Both the position numbers and the translations under genes were made by a program. Shown here one piece after another: positions 34,752-43,566 of a DNA stretch of 64,000 nucleotides. The notes below the pieces were generated by a model. The model was not told the origin of the DNA. It worked only from the letters and a program-made list of their open reading frames with translations, and did no database searches. This stretch comes from Kiritimatiellia bacterium. Lineage in GTDB: Bacteria > Verrucomicrobiota > Kiritimatiellia > UBA8416 > YA12-FULL-48-11. The DNA lies in contig JAQUPZ010000011.1 in NCBI GenBank assembly GCA_028716365.1, forward strand, positions 93,065-157,064. The letters run 5' to 3'. Positions within the stretch are counted from its first letter, which is position 1. Each line of letters starts with the position of its first letter.

Positions 34752-35288
34752 ATGTCAAACAATACCGCTTATCCGCGTGAGTTTATTATTCAACGTGCAG
34801 ACGAAGTCAGCCCCGTTGACAACGACATAATCCGTAAACGGACATGCGAAATTTTCGGCGCTGCTGCTGTAAAAACCAAATGGGCAGAACCGGACTGGCG
34901 GTTGATCATCAAGGAAGATGGAGGAATCAGCTGTTCCCTGGAAATTATCGAGAGGGAAGTCCTCTCCGGTGGTTGCCGGTGCCGGGTGGCCGGGATAGGA
35001 AATCTCATGACACCGGTACAGTATCGGGGTAAGGGGCTGGCCGGGATTGCAATGCGCAAGGCCATGGAGTTTATTGATCAAAAACTGCAGATCGCCCACG
35101 GTTTCCTGTTATGTTCCGAAAGCCTTGTTAAATACTATGCCGCGCTGGGGTGGAAACAGGTTCTGGCGCCTGTCTTTTATACCCAGCCTTCCGGGCGGCT
35201 GCAATGGCACGAGTGTGCCATGGTTTATTTCATCGAAGAAAAACCCTGGCCGCCTGGCGAAATTGACCTCCAGGGATATCCTTGGTAA
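34752..35288 (+). CDS. GNAT-family N-acetyltransferase
   Basis: About 178 residues from ATG 34752; an upstream in-frame ATG at 34734 has no better ribosome-binding site. A GNAT acetyl-CoA site is clear: G-I-G-N-L-M-T-P-V-Q-Y-R-G-K-G-L-A-G-I-A-M-R (motif A, Q/R-x-x-G-x-G/A), followed by F-L-L-C-S-E-S-L-V-K-Y-Y-A-A-L-G-W. It is cytosolic. The acceptor is unknown. Position between a fucosidase and sugar dehydrogenases suggests acetylation of an amino sugar or detoxification. Confidence 0.8.
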   Translation: MSNNTAYPREFIIQRADEVSPVDNDIIRKRTCEIFGAAAVKTKWAEPDWRLIIKEDGGISCSLEIIEREVLSGGCRCRVAGIGNLMTPVQYRGKGLAGIAMRKAMEFIDQKLQIAHGFLLCSESLVKYYAALGWKQVLAPVFYTQPSGRLQWHECAMVYFIEEKPWPPGEIDLQGYPW

Positions 35289-35367
35289 AACTCTGGCTGA
35301 AGCATTGTTGTCTCCAAAACGGGTTAGTTTGGACAGCAGTACTCTACAGGAGCAGTGAAAGAAAATC

Positions 35368-36396
35368 ATGAAAGCACTTGTTTTAAAGGAATATAATCAC
35401 TTCGTCATTGAGGATGTGCCCGCTCCCGTCCCGGCGGATGACGAGGTACTGGTGGAAGTAAAGGCCTGCGGCATTTGCGGCAGTGATGTGCATGGAATGG
35501 ATGGCTCGACCGGCAGACGCAAACCGCCGATAATCATGGGACACGAAGCAGCCGGAGTGATTGCGGAAACCGGTCATGCGGTACAGGGCTGGAAAAAGGG
35601 AGAAAGAATTACTTTCGATTCAACAATATACTGTGGCCAGTGCTGGCATTGCAAACGGGGTGAAATCAATCTGTGCGATAATCGCAGGGTACTGGGGGTT
35701 TCGTGTGACGAGTATCGCCAGCACGGGGCATTTGCCCGGTATGTTGTCGTGCCTCAGCGTATTCTATATAGACTGCCGGAAACGCTGCGATTCGAACAGG
35801 CGGCGATGGTGGAAGCTTTATCGATTGCCGTTCACGCGGTAAACAGGACGCCGCGCAAGGATGCTGATTCGGCTGTGGTGGTTGGGGTGGGGATGATCGG
35901 GTTGCTGGTCGTACAGGTTTTGCGGTCGGTCGGGTGTGGAATAATTGTTGCAGTGGATATCGACCAGAAAAAACTGGATCTCGCCTGCAAACATGGGGCG
36001 GATATCGGTGTAAAACCGGATACTGATTTCGTTCAGACAATTATCCGGAAGACTGGCGGCCGCGGGTGTGATCATGCTTTTGAAGTGGTCGGCATGTCTC
36101 AGACGATCCTGACTGCGGTCCAGTCGCTTCGCAAGGGTGGTTCACTTACTTTGGTTGGAAATCTTTCTCCAAAGGTAGAAATGCCGTTGCAGACAATAGT
36201 TACAAGGGAGATTTCAATTTTTGGAAGTTGTGCGTCCTGTGGGGAATATCCTGCCTGTCTGGATCTTATTGCGAGTGGCCGGGTTGATGTCGACATGATG
36301 ATCAGCAAAATCGCACCGCTTACCGAAGGAGCTGAATGGTTTGCGCGTCTTTACAGGAAGGAAGCAGGCCTGATGAAAGTGATTCTGACGCCATGA
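35368..36396 (+). CDS. Zinc-dependent medium-chain dehydrogenase, sorbitol/threonine dehydrogenase type
   Basis: A 342-residue cytosolic MDR enzyme. Catalytic zinc site: C-G-I-C-G-S-D-V-H-G (Cys38 region) and G-H-E-A-A-G. Structural zinc: four cysteines in C-G-Q-C-W-H-C-K-R-G-E-I-N-L-C. Rossmann motif V-V-G-V-G-M-I-G near 172 and acidic V-D-I after the second strand point to NAD+. It should oxidise a sugar alcohol or hydroxyl of a released monosaccharide. It precedes the SDR gene by 44 bp, so the two likely act in one oxidative pathway. Confidence 0.9.
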   Translation: MKALVLKEYNHFVIEDVPAPVPADDEVLVEVKACGICGSDVHGMDGSTGRRKPPIIMGHEAAGVIAETGHAVQGWKKGERITFDSTIYCGQCWHCKRGEINLCDNRRVLGVSCDEYRQHGAFARYVVVPQRILYRLPETLRFEQAAMVEALSIAVHAVNRTPRKDADSAVVVGVGMIGLLVVQVLRSVGCGIIVAVDIDQKKLDLACKHGADIGVKPDTDFVQTIIRKTGGRGCDHAFEVVGMSQTILTAVQSLRKGGSLTLVGNLSPKVEMPLQTIVTREISIFGSCASCGEYPACLDLIASGRVDVDMMISKIAPLTEGAEWFARLYRKEAGLMKVILTP

Positions 36397-36440
36397 AGAA
36401 AAATCAGAAATGTAATACACAAAATGGAGAACGAAATATA

Positions 36441-37235
36441 ATGAGTAATCCGCTTTTCGATTTATCGGGGAAGGTGGCCATAGTGACTGGTGCAAGCCGT
36501 GGTCTTGGCCAGTATCTGGGCAGGGCACTGGCAAAAGCCGGAGCAAATCTTGTAATCACGAGCCGGAAGATGGCGGACTTGTCCGCGTTCAGGAAAGAAA
36601 TTGAACAGCTGGGCAGGAAGGCCCTGCCTTTGAGCCTGGATGTCCGCGATCATGACAGCATATTAAAAATGGCAGACGATGCCATGGCCCACTACGGAAA
36701 GATCGACATACTTGTCAATAATGCGGGTTGCAATGTACGTAAGCCGGCGGTGGAAGTGACGTGGGATGACTGGAACCTTATTCTCGACACAAACCTGCGG
36801 GGTACGTTCTTTGTCGCGCAGGCAGTTGCCGTCAGGGCGATGATTCCGGCAAAATACGGACGGATCATCAATATTGGTTCGGTGACATGTGTTGCCGGAT
36901 ATGCCGGATTGGGGCCTTATTGTGCAAGCCGTGGCGGAGTGAAGCAGCTCACGATGAGTCTGGCCGATGATTGGGGTGTACACGGTATTACGGTCAATTG
37001 TCTTGCGCCGGGATGGTTCAAGACTGCCCAGAACAAGGTTCTTTATGAAAACGAGGAATGGGTCAAGTATTTGTGTGACCGGATTCCGCTCAAACGTCCC
37101 GGCAAGCCAAATGATTTGGATGGAGCCGTTGTATTTCTGGCAAGCGATGCCAGTGAATATATCACCGGCCAGACACTGCTGGTTGATGGAGGAATAAGTA
37201 CGGGCGCGACCCGCGCAACAGTAGCGAAGAAATAA
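36441..37235 (+). CDS. Short-chain dehydrogenase/reductase with Lys-to-Arg active-site change
   Basis: A 264-residue SDR starting at ATG 36441 after GGAG. Cofactor motif T-G-A-S-R-G-L-G (16-23), N-N-A-G near 94 and catalytic Ser in N-I-G-S-V-T. The active-site block reads Y160-C-A-S-R164, where the usual Y-x-x-x-K lysine is arginine. The C-terminal L-V-D-G-G motif is typical of classical gluconate 5-dehydrogenase-like SDRs. The substitution may lower activity or reflect another substrate. It is cotranscribed with the MDR enzyme. Confidence 0.88.
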   Translation: MSNPLFDLSGKVAIVTGASRGLGQYLGRALAKAGANLVITSRKMADLSAFRKEIEQLGRKALPLSLDVRDHDSILKMADDAMAHYGKIDILVNNAGCNVRKPAVEVTWDDWNLILDTNLRGTFFVAQAVAVRAMIPAKYGRIINIGSVTCVAGYAGLGPYCASRGGVKQLTMSLADDWGVHGITVNCLAPGWFKTAQNKVLYENEEWVKYLCDRIPLKRPGKPNDLDGAVVFLASDASEYITGQTLLVDGGISTGATRATVAKK

Positions 37236-37298
37236 TTCAGGAAACCTGAACTTTAGTGCATGGTGTGATAGTTGGAAGGCCAAATTATGAGGGTGTTT

Positions 37299-37407
37299 GC
37301 CGAAATAGAGATCCTTCGACTACGCTGTGCTTCGCTCAGGATGACATGATCCATGTCGTCATTTTGTCATCCCGAGCTTGTCGAGGGATCTCTGTTCTGG
37401 TATTTGC
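37299..37407. repeat. Inverted repeat of the GAGATCCTTCGAC/TGTCATCCCGAG family
   Basis: Left arm GAAATAGAGATCCTTCGACT... AGGATGACAT and right arm TTTGTCATCCCGAGCTTGTC then GAGGGATCTCTGTTC form a long imperfect palindrome in the gap before the SGNH gene. It is related to 10574-10676 and to the single arm inside the rhs gene at 46760-46779. Confidence 0.65.
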
Positions 37408-37459
37408 TGTCAAAAATAACTTTTCGAATAGGATCTAGTTCCAAACTGGAAAACAAAAT

Positions 37460-38167
37460 ATGATTAAGAGAATAATAATCGGATTTTCCGGGTTGATTCT
37501 GGGCGGAGTTTTACAGGCAGCGGAGATTAATGATATCGCTGTATTCAAGGAGAATGCGCGCATTCTGTTTCAGGGTGATTCGATAACTGACGGCAATCGC
37601 GGACGCACTGCCGATCCGAATCATATTCTGGGCCATGGGTATTGTTTCATAATTGCCGCAAAATACGGTTCCCAATACCCGGAACGGAAGCTGGTGTTTA
37701 TGAACCGGGGAACCAGCGGTAATACAGTTACAAACCTTGCCGCGCGCTGGCAGAAAGACACGCTGGATCTCAAGCCCGACGTGTTAAGTATTCTCATCGG
37801 CATAAATGACAGCGGCAGGAATATTCCACTGGAACAATACGAACAGGTTTATGACAAGTTACTGGCCGACACCAAATCTGCCATTTCGAATGTCCAGTTT
37901 GTTCTTTGTGAACCTTTTTACCTTCCGAAAGTCGGACACAGAGAAGGGGATGCGAAATATGAAGATATCAGAAAGCGTCAGGAAATTGTCGTAAAGCTGG
38001 CAGAAAAATATCGGGCGCCATTGGTAAAATTCCAGCAGGTCTTTGATGATGCCTGTAAACGTGCACCTGCTGAATACTGGATTTGGGACTCTGTACATCC
38101 AACTTATTCCGGTCACCAGCTTATGGCCGATGAATGGGTGAAGACAGTCAGCCGGTTCTACAAGTAA
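37460..38167 (+). CDS. Secreted SGNH/GDSL hydrolase
   Basis: A 235-residue protein with a Sec signal ending L-Q-A-A near residue 21. All SGNH blocks are present: G-D-S41-I-T-D-G (nucleophile), N-R-G-T-S-G-N-T (Gly and Asn oxyanion), I-G-I-N-D-S and W-D-S-V-H-P-T (Asp and His). It is likely a carbohydrate esterase removing acetyl groups. Its last 14 codons (A-D-E-W-V-K-T-V-S-R-F-Y-K, stop) reappear as DNA fragments in the toxin linker at about 52014 and 53535. The ribosome-binding site is weak. Confidence 0.9.
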   Translation: MIKRIIIGFSGLILGGVLQAAEINDIAVFKENARILFQGDSITDGNRGRTADPNHILGHGYCFIIAAKYGSQYPERKLVFMNRGTSGNTVTNLAARWQKDTLDLKPDVLSILIGINDSGRNIPLEQYEQVYDKLLADTKSAISNVQFVLCEPFYLPKVGHREGDAKYEDIRKRQEIVVKLAEKYRAPLVKFQQVFDDACKRAPAEYWIWDSVHPTYSGHQLMADEWVKTVSRFYK

Positions 38168-38220
38168 AACCGACATGGTTGATATATTAATACAAACGAC
38201 ATAGGTCATCTGACATTGAC

Positions 38221-38270
38221 CCTTACCTTTTTCCTCTCCCCTTCGAGGGAGAGGACACAGGAGAGGGGGA
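38221..38270. repeat. REP-like palindrome, CTCTCCC class
   Basis: CCCTTACCTTTTTCCTCTCC followed by CCTTCGAGGGAGAGGA and GGAGAGGGGG. It is a variant of the repeats that flank the DUF559 gene near 3.1-3.5 kb, here without an associated gene. Confidence 0.55.
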
Positions 38271-38438
38271 TCTCTGACCAGAGACTTATTTCGCTTGTAT
38301 TAATCATAACGTATTGATTGGCCTCGCTGTAACTGGCGGTCACAATATCCTAATGTTATGCCACCCTGTATAGAACCCTGAAATCCCTTGTTATATGGGA
38401 TGTGACGCTGTAAAATATCCTTTTAATCGTGGGGTCGC

Positions 38439-40436
38439 ATGATGAAACGCCTGCCTATTTATTGTGTTTGTCTGTTATTTGTTTCCCCTGTTATTTTGCA
38501 TGCAGATATTCATTACGTTTCGCCTTTTGGGGCTAACAATCCTCCATATACAAACTGGGCTGATGCTGCGACAGCTATTCAATCGGCTATAGATGTGGCG
38601 GCGAGTAATGACACCATTCTGGTTACGAATGGCGTATACGAGACAGGCGGGAAGGCGGTACAAGGTACGATGACGAACCGGGTGGTATTGACAAACGCGG
38701 TGCGGGTGTTGAGTGTTAATGGGCCTGAAGTGACAATTATCAAAGGATTATGGCATCCGGTCACAACTAATGGTGATGGTGCAATACGATGTGTATACGT
38801 GGGGACCAATTGTATCTTGGCGGGTTTCACTTTGACCAATGGTGCAACGCGGGCCATCGAAGATATGGGTTATGAAGCAGAAGTGTGCGGTGGTGGAGCC
38901 TTTGGTGCAGTTGGCAGCATGGTGTCCAATTGTATTTTCTCGTGCAACTCCGCAATTACTGGTGGAGGGGCAGGGACAAGTGGTTCAATTTATAACTGCC
39001 TGTTCTTGGGCAATCATGCCAAGCGTAACGCCGGTGGGGCTTTTGGTGGCGTATTTTACAACTGTATCTTTTCTGACAATTCTTCTTCATCGAATACAGG
39101 TGCGGTTGCTTGGAACACACTTTACAACTGTATTCTTAAGAATAACTTCGCGTATTACAGTGGTGGCGGAGCGGGATTGAGTAAACTACATAACTGCACG
39201 ATTATCGGGAATTCGGTCGCTGAATATGGCGGAGGGGTAGCTGACTGTACGCTGACGAATTGCATTGTTTACTACAACACGGCGGGAATTGACTCAAACA
39301 ACGTTTACCGTAGTCCAGCAACATTTACCTGCACTATCCCCGCAATAGACGGAATAGGTAATATTACCAATGACCCGCAATTTGTTGATATGAGCATGGG
39401 CAACTACCACCTGAGTTTCGGTTCGCCATGTATTGATGCAGGGACCAATCTGCCGGAGATCGTTACCGATCTGGAAGGGAATCCGCGTCCACTTGACGGA
39501 AATGGGGATAGGACTAACCGGTATGACATGGGGTGTTACGAGTACAATCCGCAGAAAACTCCGTTTTGGATAACCGATTTTGCATTATCCTCAACGGGTA
39601 CATGTTACCTCTCCTGGACTAATGTAACATTCAACTACATTGTTCAGCGGAAAACTTCGCTTTTAACCGGTACATGGCAATATGCAGGAACAGTGTTATC
39701 GACAAATGATTCAGTAATTACCAATACCTTTGACAATTGTTCCTACAGAATAAGGAAAGTCAAGGTGCTGAACCTCAGCGATACGAATTTCGAGAAGGCT
39801 GTCAGAATTGCAATAACAAACAAATTTCTTCCGACAAATGAGCTTTATGATATTGATGTAAATACGATAACGAATCTTAATGTAAACTCAAAAGGTATCT
39901 CTAATATGGTGGGCATTGCCGAATTTATAAATCTAAACAGACTGGAATGTTTTAATAATCAGCTGACCAACCTTGATGTGGCTGGTTGTACAAATCTGAA
40001 CTGGTTGGGCTGTGGTTTAAATCAACTGACTAACCTCAATGTGACAGGCTTGATCAAATTGAATAATTTATACTGTAAATCTAATTCTTTGCCCGATATC
40101 AACGTGGCTGGTTGTACAAATCTGAACTGGCTGGATTGTAGCTTTAACCTACTGACCAATCTCACCGTGAGTTGTACAAATCTGAGTTGGTTGTACTGTA
40201 ATAATAATCAACTGACTAACCTTAACGTGACTGGTTGCTCAAATCTGTCAGGGCTGTTCTGTTGTGAAAATCCGCTTACTAATCTTGACCTGTCTGCTAA
40301 CACCAGCATCTCATATATTGATGCTCGCTTTTGTCCTCTCACCAATATAATCGTATGGTGGATTCCGCCGACTAATATCCCGCCAACTATTACTTTCTAC
40401 TATGATGGAAATCCCGCATTTTCAAATCCACCATAA
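38439..40436 (+). CDS. Secreted parallel beta-helix protein with C-terminal leucine-rich repeats
   Basis: A 665-residue protein with a Sec signal ending L-H-A-D near residue 23. Residues about 25-370 form a right-handed beta-helix of the choice-of-anchor-Q type (I-H-Y-V-S-P-x-G, S-N-C-I-F, Y-N-C-I-F-S-D-N, then S-P-C-I-D-A-G-T and D-x-G-x-x-E). A linker of about 60 residues follows. Residues about 475-650 are at least six leucine-rich repeats of about 21 residues with the pattern L-x-x-L-x-C-x-x-N-x-L-T-N-L-N-V-x-G-C-T-N-L. It is probably a cell-surface binding protein; no catalytic domain or anchor is visible. Composition is rich in Asn and Thr. Confidence 0.8.
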   Translation: MMKRLPIYCVCLLFVSPVILHADIHYVSPFGANNPPYTNWADAATAIQSAIDVAASNDTILVTNGVYETGGKAVQGTMTNRVVLTNAVRVLSVNGPEVTIIKGLWHPVTTNGDGAIRCVYVGTNCILAGFTLTNGATRAIEDMGYEAEVCGGGAFGAVGSMVSNCIFSCNSAITGGGAGTSGSIYNCLFLGNHAKRNAGGAFGGVFYNCIFSDNSSSSNTGAVAWNTLYNCILKNNFAYYSGGGAGLSKLHNCTIIGNSVAEYGGGVADCTLTNCIVYYNTAGIDSNNVYRSPATFTCTIPAIDGIGNITNDPQFVDMSMGNYHLSFGSPCIDAGTNLPEIVTDLEGNPRPLDGNGDRTNRYDMGCYEYNPQKTPFWITDFALSSTGTCYLSWTNVTFNYIVQRKTSLLTGTWQYAGTVLSTNDSVITNTFDNCSYRIRKVKVLNLSDTNFEKAVRIAITNKFLPTNELYDIDVNTITNLNVNSKGISNMVGIAEFINLNRLECFNNQLTNLDVAGCTNLNWLGCGLNQLTNLNVTGLIKLNNLYCKSNSLPDINVAGCTNLNWLDCSFNLLTNLTVSCTNLSWLYCNNNQLTNLNVTGCSNLSGLFCCENPLTNLDLSANTSISYIDARFCPLTNIIVWWIPPTNIPPTITFYYDGNPAFSNPP

Positions 40437-40782
40437 GGTTATATTCTATTTGCTTCTTGCCCGCCCTGAGAATAGGTCTAAAATGTCTGCTTGATTAATA
40501 GGGAGCACTACAGTTTCGACACTCAAAAGGCAAATATCCGACCTGGAGATCAAGATACACAACCTCGAAAGCAAGAACTCACAGATGGAGAGTGCGATTC
40601 ACTGGATTGAATCCGAGAATCGTCGTAAACGGTAGAGCAGGACAGAGAAACAAATGTCCGAACCGGCCTTTCAGCATACGCGCTATCCTCTATCTTTCGT
40701 CTAGGTTAAATAGACCTCAACAATCCAATGATGTCTGTTCAAAGATGATATTAAAGTGTTATCTTCACATTTAAAGGTGATC
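40437..40782. other. 346-bp gap with a coiled-coil gene remnant
   Basis: Besides the short remnant at 40501-40635 there is only about 145 bp of AT-rich sequence before the next gene. No repeat, hairpin or RNA gene is recognised. Confidence 0.4.
40501..40635 (+). pseudogene. Possible 3' remnant of a coiled-coil protein gene
   Basis: The frame from 40501 to the TAG at 40635 reads ...T-L-K-R-Q-I-S-D-L-E-I-K-I-H-N-L-E-S-K-N... with heptad-like spacing and a charged end (E-N-R-R-K-R). No start codon exists upstream because a TGA lies a few codons before. This looks like a protein tail left after deletion, but the family is unknown. Confidence 0.25.
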
Positions 40783-42003
40783 ATGAAACGACGTGAGTTT
40801 TTAAAGTTATCAATCGTTACTGCGGGGGCCGGGCTGTCACCGGTGCGGTTCCTTGGCGCGGAGAACGCGGTGGCCGGAGATATCATCGGGAACATAACCC
40901 GCGAGACTATATTTCGGGGTCGGGATGGTGGAGTAACCTGGTTCAGTACCCGCGCGTGCGCGGTGCCATCCCCAAAGGGAACACGCGTTCTGATGCTCAT
41001 GGCGCAGATCACCGGCAGTGATTATTTCGGGCCGGTCCATGAGACCGAGACCACAGACAATGGCAAGACATGGACCGAGCCGAGACCTGTGCCCGGCCTG
41101 GGGAGGCGTCCCGCAGTCGACGGCATCGAGGAGGGGAGTTGCGATTTTGTGCCCGAATACCACGCTCCGACTAAGACCGTCCTCGCGATGGGGCACAACG
41201 TCTTCTATCGCGGGGGCAAATTCTTCCGCGATCAGCCGCCAAGGCAGGCCGTATATTCAGTGCGGGATAAGGCGGGACAGTGGTCGGACCTCAGGCGGTT
41301 CCCGTGGGATGATCCCCGCGGTGGATATATATACACCAGCAACTGTGCGCAGCGCGTCACACTGCCGGATGGAGACGTGATCGTCCCGCTGTCGTTTGGT
41401 CACGATAAGAAGGGAGCCCGATCCGTTGCAACGGTACGATGTTCGTTCAACGGAAAGGATCTGGCGGTCAAGGCCCTGGGACCGGCACTGTCCAATCCGG
41501 TCGGCCGTGGCTTGTTGGAGCCTTCAATAGCGCACGTCGGGGGCCGTTTCTTTTTGACATTACGTGCCGAGGATGAGCGCGGCTATGTCAGCGCCAGCGA
41601 TGATGGACTAACCTGGGCGCCGCAGGTGGCGTGGGCGTGGGACGATGGCGAATCTCTTGCGATGTCAACAACGCAGCAGCGCTGGCTGGTACATTCCGAG
41701 CAACTCTACCTCGTGTACACGCGCAGGACGGAAGAGAACAAGAAGGTGATGCGATGGCGCTCACCACTGTTCGTCTCGCTTGTGGACCGGAAACGCCTGT
41801 GCCTGGTGCGCGCGACGGAACGCGTGGTACTACCGCTCGTCGGGGACCCGGTCAATGATCCCGCGGGAGTTGCGCATCTTGGAAATTTTCACGTCGAGCC
41901 GATCTCGCCAGAAGAATCCTGGGTCACCGTCGGTGAAGTAATGCCGAAGAATTATCGCGGCGATGTGCTCCTGGCCAGGATTCGGTGGGCGAGACCAAAC
42001 TAG
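40783..42003 (+). CDS. Tat-exported sialidase-like BNR protein
   Basis: About 406 residues from ATG 40783 (AAAGGTG before it). K-R-R-E-F-L-K-L-S at 2-10 is a Tat signal. The body is a sialidase-superfamily propeller with Asp-box-like T-D-N-G-K-T-W and S-D-D-G-L-T-W, a conserved E-E-G-S-C-D-F-V-P-E region and blade strands Y-I-Y-T-S-N-C-A-Q-R. It differs from the Sec-exported sialidase-like protein at 27658. Base composition is visibly more GC-rich than the surface-protein genes around it, suggesting a different history. Exact glycosidase activity is unproven. Confidence 0.78.
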   Translation: MKRREFLKLSIVTAGAGLSPVRFLGAENAVAGDIIGNITRETIFRGRDGGVTWFSTRACAVPSPKGTRVLMLMAQITGSDYFGPVHETETTDNGKTWTEPRPVPGLGRRPAVDGIEEGSCDFVPEYHAPTKTVLAMGHNVFYRGGKFFRDQPPRQAVYSVRDKAGQWSDLRRFPWDDPRGGYIYTSNCAQRVTLPDGDVIVPLSFGHDKKGARSVATVRCSFNGKDLAVKALGPALSNPVGRGLLEPSIAHVGGRFFLTLRAEDERGYVSASDDGLTWAPQVAWAWDDGESLAMSTTQQRWLVHSEQLYLVYTRRTEENKKVMRWRSPLFVSLVDRKRLCLVRATERVVLPLVGDPVNDPAGVAHLGNFHVEPISPEESWVTVGEVMPKNYRGDVLLARIRWARPN

Positions 42004-42071
42004 GCCATCGGGTAATACTCTTAGCCGACACGGTTGATATCCTGAATTATTCCTGCGTTACTCTGTTCTTT

Positions 42072-42114
42072 GTCAGGTTAAACCTGACACAAAAAATCAG
42101 GGTTCTACCCTGAT
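42072..42114. promoter_or_regulatory. Two adjacent palindromes, operator or terminator candidates
   Basis: GTCAGGTTAAACCTGAC (42072-42088) is a perfect 17-nt palindrome. It is followed by A-rich sequence and ATCAGGGTTCTACCCTGAT (42096-42114), with 8-bp arms and a 3-nt loop. Both share TCAGG. They lie between the end of the BNR gene and the LamG gene, so they may be an operator pair, or a terminator without T-run. Confidence 0.4.
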
Positions 42115-42187
42115 AGACGGAAAATACAGGCAGTGATAATTTCTCCCTTGTAATTGATTCCGAAAGATACAGAAGGGAAGGTTGGTT

Positions 42188-43549
42188 GTGAGAGGGGGAA
42201 TGGCCTGGTTCAGCCTGATGGTTTTCCTGGTCGCAGGAATTCCGGATACTGTCAGCGCTGCCTTAGAAAATAAAGATCGCGATAAAATACCGGACGGATG
42301 GAAGCAGGGATATGGTTCTAACATCAGTGATCCGACTGATGCTCTTTCTGATCCTGACCAGGATGGTTTTTCAAATCTTACAGAGTACCTGTTGAATACA
42401 GATCCGTTGGATACAGAATCGCATCCAACTCTTGCAGACAACCATGAAATGATAATTGCATACTGGCCGCTTGCCACAAACACGGTTGAAACACTTCATA
42501 CAAATCTTATAGGTCAACTCAGGAATGGCGCCTTTTTTAGCGGTTCCGCAGTGAAACTGGATGGGAAAAATGACTATGTTAACTTTGGTAACGCCTCTGC
42601 TCTCAGCGTTACCGGCAGTATTTCGTTTTGCCTCTGGCTGAAGCCCGAACAGAGTTGCGGAACATCGCGGGTCCTGGGTAAATTTAAAACTGCAGGTAGT
42701 AATCGGGAATATGCTTTATTCGCCGGCCCTGATGACAGGCTTTGGGTTTTTCTCTCAGATAACGGGTCGGCAAGTAAAGGTCATTCCATTCTTAAAGCCA
42801 CCGCCAGGCATGTTCTCAAAAACAGAAGATGGCAGCATCTGGCAATTACCTGGAGTGCAACAAATGGTACTGATGGTATTTCCTGTTATGTGGATGGTGG
42901 GAAGATGTCTTTGCATGATCTGGTTTCATCGGAAATAAATTCACTCTATTCGGGGCAGGCCGATCTGACTCTGGGTGCCTACGATATATTTACTGTCGGG
43001 TGGGGCAGGTGGCAGAGAGAGATTGTGCAGAATTCATTCAAAGGACTGATGTCCCAGTTGATTCTCTGCAGGGGTGTTTTAAACGGTAATGAGGTTCGTG
43101 AAATAGAAATACTTGGAAGACAGGCGGATATCAAAGGCTGGCTGGATATGGACTTCGACCAGGATGGTATGCCCGACTGGTGGGAGCGGAAGTATTTCGG
43201 GGACATCAGTCAGCCGGCAGATTCTGATTTTGATTCTGACGGGTTGAATAATATTATGGAATACCGGGCTGGCGCTGATCCTGCAAATCCCGACACCGAT
43301 GGAGATGGAATGCCGGATGGTATTGATGATGATCCCCTGCAGCCATCGTCTTCACGTGAACCTGATCTTCTGCCGGATGACTGGGAAATTAAATGGTTCG
43401 GCAATCTTCAGCAGATGGATTCCAGTGACTTTGATGGCGATGATTTGAGCAATCTTGAAGAATATCTCATGGGAGTGGATCCAATCCGGCGCAATATTAA
43501 TGATTTGTCCAATGAGACGGGCCTCAAAGTATTTCTAACGACTGATTAA
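42188..43549 (+). CDS. Secreted LamG-domain protein with thrombospondin type 3/EF-hand-like repeats
   Basis: About 453 residues. GTG at 42188 is preferred because GAAGG lies 6 nt upstream; TTG 42182 and ATG 42200 are alternatives. A Sec signal ends V-S-A-A. Calcium-type D-x-D-x-D-G-x motifs occur near 55 (D-P-D-Q-D-G-F-S-N-L-T-E-Y) and in several copies at 325-440 (D-F-D-Q-D-G-M-P-D-W-W-E, D-F-D-S-D-G-L-N-N, D-T-D-G-D-G-M-P-D-G-I). Between them is a LamG/concanavalin-like domain (about 90-310; V-K-L-D-G-K-N-D-Y-V-N-F-G, W-Q-H-L-A-I-T-W). It is probably a surface binding protein. It lies directly upstream of the rhs gene (17 bp), suggesting a joint transcript. Confidence 0.8.
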   Translation: MRGGMAWFSLMVFLVAGIPDTVSAALENKDRDKIPDGWKQGYGSNISDPTDALSDPDQDGFSNLTEYLLNTDPLDTESHPTLADNHEMIIAYWPLATNTVETLHTNLIGQLRNGAFFSGSAVKLDGKNDYVNFGNASALSVTGSISFCLWLKPEQSCGTSRVLGKFKTAGSNREYALFAGPDDRLWVFLSDNGSASKGHSILKATARHVLKNRRWQHLAITWSATNGTDGISCYVDGGKMSLHDLVSSEINSLYSGQADLTLGAYDIFTVGWGRWQREIVQNSFKGLMSQLILCRGVLNGNEVREIEILGRQADIKGWLDMDFDQDGMPDWWERKYFGDISQPADSDFDSDGLNNIMEYRAGADPANPDTDGDGMPDGIDDDPLQPSSSREPDLLPDDWEIKWFGNLQQMDSSDFDGDDLSNLEEYLMGVDPIRRNINDLSNETGLKVFLTTD

Positions 43550-43566
43550 GAGTAAAAGAGCATATT

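Noticed and set aside
38900..39260. Possible CRISPR-like or tandem DNA repeat in the beta-helix gene
   Set aside because: The periodicity is at protein level (beta-helix coils) with variable spacing and no conserved DNA repeat-spacer structure.
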